Of a DNA stretch of 64,000 nucleotides, positions 25,333 through 33,416 are shown one piece after another. The DNA comes from Halobacteriovorax sp. HLS (GTDB lineage: Bacteria > Bdellovibrionota > Bacteriovoracia > Bacteriovoracales > Bacteriovoracaceae), in assembly GCF_004006665.1 (NCBI RefSeq), contig NZ_QOCL01000009.1:124001-188000 (forward strand). Reading direction: 5' to 3'. Both the position numbers and the translations under genes were made by a program. The notes under the pieces were generated by a model. That model was not told where the DNA came from. It saw only the letters and a program-made list of their open reading frames with translations, and ran no database searches. Position 1 is the stretch's first letter. Every line of letters begins with the position of its first letter.

Positions 25333-26223
25333 ATGAATCCATTGCTCAAAAAAGTTAGAGTTAAGCTAAGTGAAAAACAAAAACATTGGGTGGGGAATGG
25401 ATTCTATGTAAACGGAGTCCTACGACCTACAAAAGAGTTGTATCCACTAACGAGTCCTTTTTTATTGATGGACTATGCTGCTCCAAAGCTCTTTGCCAGC
25501 TCCAGTGAGCGACGTGGTGTGGGAGAACATCCTCATAGAGGTTTTGAAACAGTTACATTTGCTTTACAGGGAGAGATTGAGCATAGAGACTCTGCAGGGG
25601 GCGGAGGTATTATAGCCCCTGGGGGTGTTCAGTGGATGACAGCTGGGAAAGGTATTATCCACGATGAATACCATTCTCCCTCTTTTTCTAAGGCCGGTGG
25701 TGTATTTGAAATGATTCAGTTATGGGTTAATCTACCGAAGGCCTACAAGCTAAGTCCTGCTAAATATCAAGGGGTGACTAGTGAAGAATTTTCTGTTTAC
25801 GAGCTAAGTAAGGGCAGTTCATTGAAAATAATTGCTGGGGATTATCATGATAGACAGGGGAAATTTAAAACTTTTTCAGCTATTGATATATTTCAAGCAA
25901 AAATTTCAAAAGGAGAGTCTCATAATATTGAGGTAAAAGAGTCTATGAATACCTTAGCTTTTATTATTTCTGGCGAAGGATTTATCGCAGAAGAGCTTGT
26001 AAAGGAGGGAGAGTTCGTTATTTTAGAAAGCAAAGGCAGTCTTCTCGAAATTAATTCAAAAAGTGATATGAATATTCTTATATTAAGTGGACAGCCTATT
26101 AAGGAGCCCTTTGTCGCCCATGGTCCATTTGTAATGAGTACTAAAGATGAAATTTATGAAGCGATTTTAGATTATCAGTCTGGAAGTATGGGGAAAATTT
26201 TAGATGGTAAAAATGAATCCTAA
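25333..26223 (+). CDS. Pirin family protein
   Basis: 296 residues with two cupin domains. The first has the pirin metal site HPHRGFETVTF and IIHDEYH, where the His and Glu residues bind Fe. Blocks DPFLLMDYAAPKLF-like and GGGGIIAPGGVQWMTAGKG are also characteristic. Some pirins act as quercetin 2,3-dioxygenases and others as redox-sensing regulators. The second cupin near residue 190-240 (NTLAFIISGEGFI) lacks an obvious metal set. Follows the YceI gene in one operon. Confidence 0.92.
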   Translation: MNPLLKKVRVKLSEKQKHWVGNGFYVNGVLRPTKELYPLTSPFLLMDYAAPKLFASSSERRGVGEHPHRGFETVTFALQGEIEHRDSAGGGGIIAPGGVQWMTAGKGIIHDEYHSPSFSKAGGVFEMIQLWVNLPKAYKLSPAKYQGVTSEEFSVYELSKGSSLKIIAGDYHDRQGKFKTFSAIDIFQAKISKGESHNIEVKESMNTLAFIISGEGFIAEELVKEGEFVILESKGSLLEINSKSDMNILILSGQPIKEPFVAHGPFVMSTKDEIYEAILDYQSGSMGKILDGKNES

Positions 26224-26263
26224 GTTCTAAGATATCGAAAATAACTTAGCAATTGGAAATAAT

Positions 26264-26548
26264 GTGATTATTATAAGACGTTATAAGAAATTAGACTGGT
26301 GGTCATTCTTAGATCAAATTGAGATCGAGTTAAGTAGGGACGCTGATGTTGAATGCTTTATTGAACTTGCTGATGAATTAAGACTTAGAATGTTAGAGTG
26401 CGTATCAGAAGGTGGTCTTTTTAAACTAAAAGCACCGGCGAAGAACTTAAAAAAAGTGTTTGATGAAAGAAAGCAAAGAGATATAGATTTCGCTAAACTC
26501 GAACAAATTGACGAGTTTAACGAAATTATTAATACTGTAATAGATTAA
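26264..26548 (+). CDS. Small hypothetical protein
   Basis: 94 residues from a GTG start at 26264; an ATG two bases earlier runs straight into TGA. Predicted mostly alpha-helical (DQIEIELSRDADVECFIELADELRLRML), acidic, no signal peptide, no Cys pairs beyond two isolated ones. A GGA lies about nine bases before the start. No family recognised. Its end overlaps the convergent DsbA-like gene by four bases. Confidence 0.6.
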   Translation: MIIIRRYKKLDWWSFLDQIEIELSRDADVECFIELADELRLRMLECVSEGGLFKLKAPAKNLKKVFDERKQRDIDFAKLEQIDEFNEIINTVID

Positions 26549-26570
26549 TAGTTCTTATTAATCTCTTGTT
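26542..26570. terminator. Bidirectional AT-rich hairpin spanning two overlapping stop codons
   Basis: AGATTAATA pairs with TATTAATCT around GTTCT. Both convergent genes end within it (26545-26548). A CTTGTTC tail follows on the plus strand. Low G+C makes it a modest terminator. Confidence 0.45.
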
Positions 26571-27198
26571 CAACTAGCTTCTTTAATTGCTCAAAGCCAA
26601 AAGTCTCTAACCCTTTCCCATTTACAAAGAACGATGGAGTTCCTCTTACTTGTAATGTTTTAGAGTCGGCAAAGTCTGTTTCAATAACCTTATCAATAGC
26701 AGGTGACTTCATATCTTCTTTTAACTTATTAATGTCGACACCAATTTTTTCAAGAATTGGAAACACTTTTTCTGGTCTTGGGTCATGATGAGATGCCCAT
26801 ACTGATTGTTGGTTAAACATCTCTTCTAGTGATTGCCAAAATAGGTTTTGCTTTCTACTTGCTTCTAGAACCTTAATTGCATGCCTTGAGTTCTTGTGAA
26901 ATGGAACATATCTAACCACAAGTTTAATCTTTCCAGGATAGAGTTTAAGCAATTGTTTTACAGAAGGATAAAATGCCTTACAGCTTTCACACTCTGGATC
27001 TAGAAACTCAACAAGGTAGACCTTAGCATCAGGTTCTCCTAAGATTGGTGAGTGGTCTCTGACAAAAATCTCTACATTGTCTAGTGCCATAAAGCTTAAT
27101 GCTTTTTTCTTATTCTCTTTAAAAACATACGTAGATATGAAAAAGAGTGCAATTATCGCTATGGCAGAGATAGAAATAGCTTTTACTTTGTTATTCAT
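26545..27198 (-). CDS. DsbA-like thioredoxin-fold oxidoreductase
   Basis: 217 residues with an N-terminal membrane anchor or signal (ISISAIAIIALFFISTYVF). The active site is CESC in FLDPECESCKAFYPS, and cis-Pro lies in RGTPSFFVNG. It belongs to the DsbA/BdbD/ScsC-like thioredoxin group that introduces disulfides into exported proteins. The gene overlaps the upstream DsbB gene by eight bases, so the two form a redox pair where DsbB reoxidises this protein. Last gene of a five-gene overlapping operon. Confidence 0.88.
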   Translation of the reverse strand: MNNKVKAISISAIAIIALFFISTYVFKENKKKALSFMALDNVEIFVRDHSPILGEPDAKVYLVEFLDPECESCKAFYPSVKQLLKLYPGKIKLVVRYVPFHKNSRHAIKVLEASRKQNLFWQSLEEMFNQQSVWASHHDPRPEKVFPILEKIGVDINKLKEDMKSPAIDKVIETDFADSKTLQVRGTPSFFVNGKGLETFGFEQLKKLVEQEINKNY

Positions 27199-27613
27199 GA
27201 TTAATAATCCTTTTATAATTCACTAATAATATTAAAATCAAACTAAATGCAATTGATGAAAGTAACGGTATACTCATGAAGCCGAACCAATCTATAAATA
27301 CAGCTGAACAACTTATTCCCTCTCTACAAGGAGAAATACTTTCAGGGATAACTCCGTAGTAGATTAAGTTGTGATACATGGAAATTAGCCAACCGATAGC
27401 GGCCAGAGGGAGAGCGTATATTCTAGCGGATAAGTCGTCAGTAACTGCGCCAATCAGAAAGATGATCACTAGAGGATACATCGCAATTCTTTGGTACCAA
27501 CAAAGTATACATGGAGGAAACTCCATAACTTCACTAAAAAATAAACTACCAAGCGTTGCTATAAAGCTCAGTATCCAGCAAGGATAGAGTAGTTTCCAGT
27601 TCTTATCTTTCAT
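27191..27613 (-). CDS. dsbB: DsbB-family disulfide bond formation membrane protein
   Basis: 140 residues with four membrane helices. The first periplasmic loop has the CxxC pair in FPPCILCWYQRIAMYP and the second loop has CREGISC, the two redox pairs of DsbB/BdbC. It takes electrons from the DsbA partner and passes them to quinone. Starts at the stop of an outer-membrane barrel gene (one-base overlap) and overlaps the DsbA-like gene by eight bases. Confidence 0.88.
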   Translation of the reverse strand: MKDKNWKLLYPCWILSFIATLGSLFFSEVMEFPPCILCWYQRIAMYPLVIIFLIGAVTDDLSARIYALPLAAIGWLISMYHNLIYYGVIPESISPCREGISCSAVFIDWFGFMSIPLLSSIAFSLILILLVNYKRIINHE

Positions 27614-28734
27614 TAAATGGCCTCTGAGAGAGCAAAGTACATTGTAAAGACTTCTTCCTTTCCGTAGGCAAAGTCTACTCTCGCGGTAATATTTTCTTTT
27701 GGTAAAATCTTGTAACGTGGACCAAATCCAATATGAGGAAGTAGTGGAGCATCACTTATTGATGAAGGTAGTGGGTTTCCAACTTTTGAAATACCCCCAA
27801 AAGCAGTTCCGAGACCAGCAAAAGAAGCTATTCCGAATCTTTCATTTAAAAAGCTTGAAAAGAAATACTTGTGTTCTGCTTCAATTCGGATCATATTTCG
27901 GCCTTCATAGACACCACCTGTATAACCTCTTTGTGAACCACCTCTTCCATAATTATAGTTATAATTTGAATTTGTTTGGCCTATCCCAATACTGGTTTCA
28001 AAAATATATGAAATCATTTGATTAGATCTTGTTTTAAGTGTTTGGTATTTACTAATGTTAAAGTTTAAAACCTCAAAGTCGGCCTCATTATTTAATGATT
28101 TTCTGTAAATATTAAACTTTGCGAGAGAGCGAATACCAGATGTTGGAGAGAAAGTATTATCTCTCGAGTCGTATTCAGAGTGAATATTTAAAGCGTTATT
28201 ACTTGTTTCTTGTTGCATTCCGTTGTCTGCTTTGAAATTAATCTCTGTACCAACGTAGCCAGCACCTACAAAAAGGTTTTTATAAACTTTTCTTGAAAAA
28301 TCAAAAAGGTATGCAAGTACATTTGAATTTGTTCTTGTGAATCTACTTACGTCCATTAAGTACATCTCTCCAATAAAGTCACCTTTAAAAGCACCGTAGC
28401 CGAATCTCCAATTATCTTCATCATAGTATAATTTCCCCCCTAAGCCTCCGGCCCAAGAGTCATTGGTCGTAAGCATTGCTAGGCCTAAGAACCTTGATGG
28501 AGGAGAGATCGTATCACTTTCATCAAGCTTGAAAAGTTTCATGGCCATTAAACTTACACCAAATTTTTGTTGAGGATTGTAAGAAGGACCTGGAACAACT
28601 AAGAAGGTTTTTTCTTTCTTTTCTTGCTCCTCTTTCGTTTCATCAGAGTTAGTCTTCTCTTCTGATGCGACAGATGTACTGAAACAAGTCGTTACGAGTA
28701 ATAGTGAGAGGAAGAGTAGTTTTGTAAGTTTCAT
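27613..28734 (-). CDS. Outer-membrane beta-barrel protein (Omp85/surface-antigen-like)
   Basis: 373 residues with a signal peptide, then a charged linker (Glu/Lys-rich, about 25 residues) and a barrel of roughly 300 residues. Segments such as NALNIHSEYDSRDNTFSPTSG and MIRIEAEHKYFF resemble the BamA/surface-antigen barrel, but no POTRA repeats precede it. Similar short Omp85-like barrels occur next to lipid or phosphatase genes. Overlaps the upstream barrel gene by four bases. Function unknown; an outer-membrane channel or lipid-handling role is guessed from fold. Confidence 0.75.
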   Translation of the reverse strand: MKLTKLLFLSLLLVTTCFSTSVASEEKTNSDETKEEQEKKEKTFLVVPGPSYNPQQKFGVSLMAMKLFKLDESDTISPPSRFLGLAMLTTNDSWAGGLGGKLYYDEDNWRFGYGAFKGDFIGEMYLMDVSRFTRTNSNVLAYLFDFSRKVYKNLFVGAGYVGTEINFKADNGMQQETSNNALNIHSEYDSRDNTFSPTSGIRSLAKFNIYRKSLNNEADFEVLNFNISKYQTLKTRSNQMISYIFETSIGIGQTNSNYNYNYGRGGSQRGYTGGVYEGRNMIRIEAEHKYFFSSFLNERFGIASFAGLGTAFGGISKVGNPLPSSISDAPLLPHIGFGPRYKILPKENITARVDFAYGKEEVFTMYFALSEAI

Positions 28735-29669
28735 TTAAACCTTTTTTCTAATGTTAGTGTTGTAAGCATTGTTTTAGTATCAGATCTTAGGTCTGAGCTA
28801 CTATAAGTTACTCTGTTATACATTGCTTTGTAAGTGAAATCGATTGAGATTATCGCAAAAGACTTTTCAAATTTCTTATACTCAAGTGATGTTCGGTAGC
28901 TACTCATGAGTACTTCATCGATATGAATATTTTGAGTTGTAGATTTCATATCATATGCGTTCACTGTTGATGCATCAAAGGCAAACTTCCAATTGAGTTG
29001 TTGATTTAGTCTAATTAGTACTTCAGCTCCATATCCTATCGAGTATGTAAAATCACTTCTAAAAACGTCATCCAGTAGAGCAAATTGTGAACTCATTTGA
29101 GAGTAGAAATCGATATGCAGGTTAGTTCTAAGTTGTATATTTTTAAATAGGTATCCAACTTCTCCTGCAATAGTTGAAGTATTTTTTCCTGAGTAAGGTC
29201 TTGCTTGCCTAGTTCTATTTCCTTCAGCATATGTATTTGTTTTAAAGATTTGATTTAAAAAGATATCAACAAATATAAGATCTTTTTCGATTGCTCTGTA
29301 CCTAAGCTCTAGTGTGGGATCAAAGAGACCATGAATAGTATTAGTCTTATATTCATTGTCAAAAATATCTTCGAAGTGAGTGCTTAGATCCTTTGTTTGG
29401 TATTTAAAAGAGAGTTGTAGCAGAAAATTATTTGTAATAGAGTATTTATAAGTTGGCTCAAGAATTAAAACTTGTTGATCAAATTCCTGTATGTCTCCCG
29501 GGGTTAGGTTTACAGACTTGTCATCGTATTCAACCTCGAACTCTTTTAAACTTGATGAAAATTTAAAGCTTGATTCTCCCTTGTGTGGGAAAAAGTATAA
29601 TTCTTGTAGTTCAGAGGAAAATGTACTTCTTATGATGAGGATAGATAATGTAAGGAGTAAGTATTTCAA
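28731..29669 (-). CDS. Predicted outer-membrane beta-barrel protein, unknown
   Basis: 312 residues with a signal peptide (MKYLLLTLSILIIRSTFSS). The remainder alternates hydrophobic and polar residues with many Tyr/Phe/Asn and ends in LTTLTLEKRFK, consistent with a barrel of about 12 strands. No named family recognised. It overlaps the PAP2 gene upstream and the Omp85-like gene downstream by four bases each, so translation is coupled. Confidence 0.68.
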   Translation of the reverse strand: MKYLLLTLSILIIRSTFSSELQELYFFPHKGESSFKFSSSLKEFEVEYDDKSVNLTPGDIQEFDQQVLILEPTYKYSITNNFLLQLSFKYQTKDLSTHFEDIFDNEYKTNTIHGLFDPTLELRYRAIEKDLIFVDIFLNQIFKTNTYAEGNRTRQARPYSGKNTSTIAGEVGYLFKNIQLRTNLHIDFYSQMSSQFALLDDVFRSDFTYSIGYGAEVLIRLNQQLNWKFAFDASTVNAYDMKSTTQNIHIDEVLMSSYRTSLEYKKFEKSFAIISIDFTYKAMYNRVTYSSSDLRSDTKTMLTTLTLEKRFK

Positions 29670-30445
29670 AACTTCATCCTCCAGTTTAGACCATAGGATT
29701 TATTAATAGGGTCAATAGTTGGAGTAATTGCCATTTTAGACTTGTATCTGTAGTTTCCATACTCATCGAAGTGGGCATTATACATTAAGTAGCTTGTTAT
29801 TGTTCCAATAACAGCTCCTCCTAGAACATCAGTAAAAGAATGTTTGTTAGCATCAATTCGTGTCCATCCAATATAAATTGAGTAAATCATAGGAAGAGAG
29901 GCGATTACTTTGTTTTTTGAAAAACTCTTAGATCTATATAACTCAAGGGACATCCATGATCCTAATGTAAAAGCATGAGTAGTGTGCCCACTAGGAAAAG
30001 ACAGATAGTTTGACTCATCCGGTCTCTGTTTTCTAAAAGCGTACTTTGCTCCAAAAGTTATTCCCTGAGATATAAGTAGTGACTCTGTTAAAACAAATGC
30101 TTTATCGAATGACTCAGAACTATTTTGATATAAGTAGTTTGAGTAAAGAGCAATGGTCATCAGTGTCGGTCCATGATTGCCGAAAAAGTATGCCCATTCG
30201 GGGACAGATAAGTCATCTTTATTATATTGAAAATCTCCTGTGTCGGAGGCACTTCTTACATAGTCAGGGTTTATGAGCCAGAGGGTGGCCATCTCAGTTG
30301 CAAAAAATAATGAAAGATACTTTACTTGAGGTGGTGATATATCAAGTTTACTTTCTCTCACATGCTCGGTGGATTTATTATTTACAATTGCAAAGCTGTT
30401 AAAGCTTAACAAGAGTATGAAAAGAGCAATTTTCATAGAGGTCAT
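29666..30445 (-). CDS. PAP2 family phosphatase
   Basis: 259 residues. The three PAP2 motifs are visible: KYAFRKQRP (Kx6RP type), FPSGHTTH, and WTRIDANKHSFTDV (x-R-x5-H-x3-D type). A signal-like N-terminus and several hydrophobic helices place the active site on the periplasmic side. Members dephosphorylate lipid phosphates such as undecaprenyl pyrophosphate, phosphatidic acid or lipid A phosphates. First gene of the overlapping operon with two barrels and the Dsb pair. AAGGA precedes the first ATG. Confidence 0.85.
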   Translation of the reverse strand: MTSMKIALFILLLSFNSFAIVNNKSTEHVRESKLDISPPQVKYLSLFFATEMATLWLINPDYVRSASDTGDFQYNKDDLSVPEWAYFFGNHGPTLMTIALYSNYLYQNSSESFDKAFVLTESLLISQGITFGAKYAFRKQRPDESNYLSFPSGHTTHAFTLGSWMSLELYRSKSFSKNKVIASLPMIYSIYIGWTRIDANKHSFTDVLGGAVIGTITSYLMYNAHFDEYGNYRYKSKMAITPTIDPINKSYGLNWRMKF

Positions 30446-30591
30446 TTTCCTTCATTAATTTTTGATTAATATAGTACAGAAAACGAGAAAAAACAAAGGG
30501 GAGCAGTGTGTTGTTTTTTTGTCTATCTATTAGATTTTGACTTATTCTATAAACCAATTTTAACTATTATAAACATTTCTTGTGAGGTTAT

Positions 30592-31362
30592 ATGAAAATT
30601 CTTATTTCTTTGATGCTATTTGTTAGTACTGCAATGGCAACAGAGGTTACTTGGTTAGGTCAAGCAGCATTTCTTATTAAAACAAATGAGGGAAAGCGGA
30701 TACTAATTGATCCTTTTATTTTTTCTAATCCAAAAACCCCTGCGTCTTTCAAAGACGAAAAGTTATACAAGAATATTGATCTCATCCTTCTGACTCATGG
30801 GCATGGAGATCATGTAGGTGACTTTAAGAAGATAATGGAGCTGTCGCCGAACTCTAAGATTTCAATGAATGCAGACATGGGAAATGTAATGCTAGCAAAT
30901 GGCCTAATCACTAAAGATAGGTATTTCCCTCTCAATAAGTCTGGGGAGATTTTACCATTTGAAGATAAGACAAAAGTTATCATGGTTAGGGCGGAACATA
31001 GCTCATCTTTAAAGATTGAAGGAAAGGTTCACTATGGAGGAGAACCTGTAGGATATGTCATTCAATTTTCTAATGGAAAATCTTTATACCATGCTGGAGA
31101 TACTGGAGTTTTTGGTGATATGAAAATGATTGGTTCTTACTATAGACCTGATCTAGCGTTGCTGCCAATTGGCGGTAATTATACAATGGGGCCTAAAGAG
31201 GCCGCTTTCGCTATTGATAACTTTATAAAGCCTAAAGTTGTAGTTCCTATGCACTATGGAACATTTCCAATTTTAAAGGGAACGCCTTCACAGTTAAAAG
31301 GTTATCTAAAGAATAAGAAAGTACTTAATGTGATCGACCCTGGTCAGAAAGTTACTCTTTAG
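30592..31362 (+). CDS. Exported UPF0173-type metallo-beta-lactamase-fold hydrolase
   Basis: 256 residues with a signal peptide (MKILISLMLFVSTAMA) followed by the MBL domain. Metal ligands lie in LLTHGHGDHVGD (HxHxDH) and YHAGDTGVF; the PMHYGTFP segment holds a later His. It resembles the YtkL/UPF0173 metal-dependent hydrolases, most of which are cytosolic, so the signal peptide is notable. Substrate unknown. It converges with two lipoprotein genes and overlaps the first by four bases. Confidence 0.85.
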   Translation: MKILISLMLFVSTAMATEVTWLGQAAFLIKTNEGKRILIDPFIFSNPKTPASFKDEKLYKNIDLILLTHGHGDHVGDFKKIMELSPNSKISMNADMGNVMLANGLITKDRYFPLNKSGEILPFEDKTKVIMVRAEHSSSLKIEGKVHYGGEPVGYVIQFSNGKSLYHAGDTGVFGDMKMIGSYYRPDLALLPIGGNYTMGPKEAAFAIDNFIKPKVVVPMHYGTFPILKGTPSQLKGYLKNKKVLNVIDPGQKVTL

Positions 31363-31559
31363 TTCCAGTTAACTACAGAGTAGCCTTTTTTATTTAAGCA
31401 CTTTATTTGTTCATCTCTATCGCCTGCTTTTTCGCAGGCGATAATATCCTTAGCAATGACCTCTTTATTTGTGATCACTTTGTGAGCGACCACTGGACCA
31501 GGCCTTACGCTAGCACATGACAAAAGAGATAGAGAAGTCAGTAGGAGGAAGTACTTCAC
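31359..31559 (-). CDS. Small lipoprotein, paralogue of the adjacent glycine-zipper lipoprotein
   Basis: 66 residues from a GTG at 31559 that overlaps the upstream stop (TAGTG). Lipobox LLSC at residues 12-15, then ASVRPGPVV and an ending KGYSVVNWN. The neighbouring upstream lipoprotein has the same start (CASTKPGPIV) and end (KGYKIYGWN) but carries a glycine-rich block of about 65 residues between them that this one lacks. So this looks like a short version of the same protein. Function unknown. Confidence 0.72.
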   Translation of the reverse strand: MKYFLLLTSLSLLSCASVRPGPVVAHKVITNKEVIAKDIIACEKAGDRDEQIKCLNKKGYSVVNWN

Positions 31560-31963
31560 TAATTCCAACCGTATATTTTGTAGCCTTTCTCAGTTAGGCA
31601 ATCAGATTGAATATTTCTCTTAACGGCTTCTCTTTGCTTTTTAGAACCAGCCGCTCCTGCTAGAGCTCCAAGTGCCGCACCATACTTAGCGCTAGTCTTT
31701 CTTTGAGATGAGTTTCCTCCGTATATGGCCGAACCTAGTGCTGAAGCGGCAGCTCCTTTTGCAGAACCTTTAACTGCTCCTGTAGCAGCGCCACCTTTTT
31801 TACCTTGTTGAGCAATAATTGTAGTTGCTTGAGAGTCACAGTAGGCCACGTCTGCCGCTATTTTTGCAGTATCAGTTATTGATGCATGTTGAACAATTGG
31901 TCCTGGTTTTGTTGATGCGCAAGATGCTAAAGCGATTAAAGCGAGAAATGTTATAGTTTTCAT
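31559..31963 (-). CDS. Glycine-zipper lipoprotein
   Basis: 134 residues. Lipobox ALASC and CASTKPGPIVQH follow the signal peptide. From about residue 53 there is a Gly/Ala-rich stretch (AATGAVKGSAKGAAASALGSA and YGAALGALAGAAGS) of the glycine-zipper type seen in outer-membrane lipoproteins such as SlyB. Cys at 42 and near the C-terminus (DCLTEKGYKIYGWN) could pair. It is translationally coupled to a shorter paralogue just downstream. May insert in or bridge the outer membrane; inferred only. Confidence 0.75.
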   Translation of the reverse strand: MKTITFLALIALASCASTKPGPIVQHASITDTAKIAADVAYCDSQATTIIAQQGKKGGAATGAVKGSAKGAAASALGSAIYGGNSSQRKTSAKYGAALGALAGAAGSKKQREAVKRNIQSDCLTEKGYKIYGWN

Positions 31964-32031
31964 AGAAACTCCGGAATTAATTATCTAATATAGGCATTAT
32001 TATACATAAAGTTTCTTAATAAGGAATATTG

Positions 32032-32490
32032 ATGAAATCAATAACGGATATTTTTTGGAATAAGTATTTAGATACTATTGGAAGTCCTCTTGGGGACGCC
32101 CATGTAGAGATTTCAATTGCCGGAAATATAGAAATCGCTGATGAGCTACTTAATCTATTCTTGCAGGGAAAGAAAACTGCAGGTAGTGGCTTGGTGAAAG
32201 ACTTTATTTTGGCCGAAGATGATTTACCTAAAGTAGGTAATTATTGGATGATTCTAGATTCTAAAGAAGTGCCTCGTTGTATCGTTAAAACGGTAAAAGT
32301 AGAGAGAAACCTTTTTAAAGATATTTCTTGTGAAATTGCTAAGGCAGAAGGTGAAGGGGATCTCTCTGTAGAGTATTGGAAGAAAGTTCATCGCAGCTTC
32401 TTTACTCCTTACCTTGAACAGTGGGGAATAACTAATCTAGATGAAGAAGAGGTCGTTACGGAGTTTTTTGAACTCGTTTATAAGGAATAA
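32032..32490 (+). CDS. ASCH domain protein
   Basis: 152 residues from the ATG at 32032, with AAGGA six bases upstream. ASCH domains are RNA-binding barrels related to PUA. Characteristic are GKKTAGSGL in the first third and the closing EGEGDLSVEYWKKVHRSFF. E. coli YqfB, a relative, acts as an N4-acetylcytidine amidohydrolase, but whether this longer protein has that activity is unknown. Starts a run of three closely packed genes ending with a LysE exporter. Confidence 0.85.
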   Translation: MKSITDIFWNKYLDTIGSPLGDAHVEISIAGNIEIADELLNLFLQGKKTAGSGLVKDFILAEDDLPKVGNYWMILDSKEVPRCIVKTVKVERNLFKDISCEIAKAEGEGDLSVEYWKKVHRSFFTPYLEQWGITNLDEEEVVTEFFELVYKE

Positions 32491-32493
32491 GTA

Positions 32494-32691
32494 ATGTTGA
32501 AAACAGTTTGGACTCTTTTGTGTGGGATCATTGGTTTAATTTATATTTTAAATCCTACAGCGGGTGTTATTGAGCTTATTCCTGATAATATTCCACTTAT
32601 AGGTAATTTAGATGAAGCCTTGGCGGTTGTTCTTGTTCTTGGTGCCTTAAGGCATTTTGGTATCGATATTACAAAAATATTTAAGAAGTAG
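32494..32691 (+). CDS. Small DUF1232-like membrane protein
   Basis: 65 residues with two hydrophobic segments. The NPTAGVIELIPDNIPLIGNLDEA block matches the DUF1232/YkvA motif (a Pro-Asp-Ile-Pro-type turn between membrane helices). Starts three bases after the ASCH stop and is followed directly by the LysE-type gene. Function unknown. Confidence 0.68.
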   Translation: MLKTVWTLLCGIIGLIYILNPTAGVIELIPDNIPLIGNLDEALAVVLVLGALRHFGIDITKIFKK

Positions 32692-32692
32692 T

Positions 32693-33337
32693 ATGAGTAG
32701 TATTTTTCTAGAAGGATTTTTTTTACAAGCGGGCTTGATACTTGCTCTAGGAGCACAAAATATTTTTGTACTTGAATCTGGTATTAAGAATCAAAATCAA
32801 TATCTTGTAGCTTTTGTCTGTTCTGTTTGCGATTTTCTTCTTATCGCAATTGGAGTTCTTGGTGCGGCCACAATCTTTGTAAAGTTCCCTTATATCAAGA
32901 TTGTCTTTGGTGCTCTAGGAGTTTGCTTCTTATTTATCTATGCTCTGCAGAAGCTGCGTCAAAGCTTTAGTGAGAATGAGTTTGAAGAATTTGAAATACA
33001 CTCTTCTTTAGATCCTAAAAAGAGTATATTACTTGCATTAGGTTTCAGCTTATTAAATCCCCATGTTTATCTCGATACAATAGTCCTAATTGGAGGCTTT
33101 TCTTCAAAGTTTAGTGAATTAAATAATAGATTGATTTTCGGTCTTGGTGCAGGGATTTTTTCTTCACTTTGGTTCTTTGGTCTGGCGTCTTTTTCACGAC
33201 TTCTCAAGCGTGCGCTGCGCACAAAAAAATCTATGAGAAAGCTTAATTTTGGTGCATCTTTGTTACTTCTTTACCTAGGTCTTACTCTTGCGTTGGACGT
33301 TTACGAATGGTGTAATGAACTGTTCATAGGCCGATAA
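32693..33337 (+). CDS. LysE/ArgO family amino-acid exporter
   Basis: 214 residues from the ATG at 32693, two bases after the preceding stop. The N-terminus LQAGLILALGAQNIFVLESG matches ArgO/LysE (GPQN/GAQN loop), and LALGFSLLNPHVYLDTIVLIG carries the second motif with NPH. ArgO and LysE export arginine and lysine. This is the closest of the window's three LysE-type proteins to the characterised exporters. Six hydrophobic helices expected. Confidence 0.9.
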   Translation: MSSIFLEGFFLQAGLILALGAQNIFVLESGIKNQNQYLVAFVCSVCDFLLIAIGVLGAATIFVKFPYIKIVFGALGVCFLFIYALQKLRQSFSENEFEEFEIHSSLDPKKSILLALGFSLLNPHVYLDTIVLIGGFSSKFSELNNRLIFGLGAGIFSSLWFFGLASFSRLLKRALRTKKSMRKLNFGASLLLLYLGLTLALDVYEWCNELFIGR

Positions 33338-33416
33338 TAATCATCTTTTTTAAAACTATTTGACTACCTCTTGAAGTGCTACATAGAATTGTGCCTAAAC
33401 CTAAGGAACAACTCGT

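Noticed and set aside
27699-28025. 108-codon plus-strand frame inside the Omp85-like barrel gene
   Set aside because: Antisense to a convincing barrel protein in a coupled operon; no start site or family support.
31421-31440. Perfect GC-rich inverted repeat CGCCTGC...GCAGGCG with a TTTTTC loop
   Set aside because: It lies inside the small lipoprotein coding region (codons for Ala-Cys-Glu-Lys-Ala-Gly) and no T-run follows, so it is not treated as a terminator.
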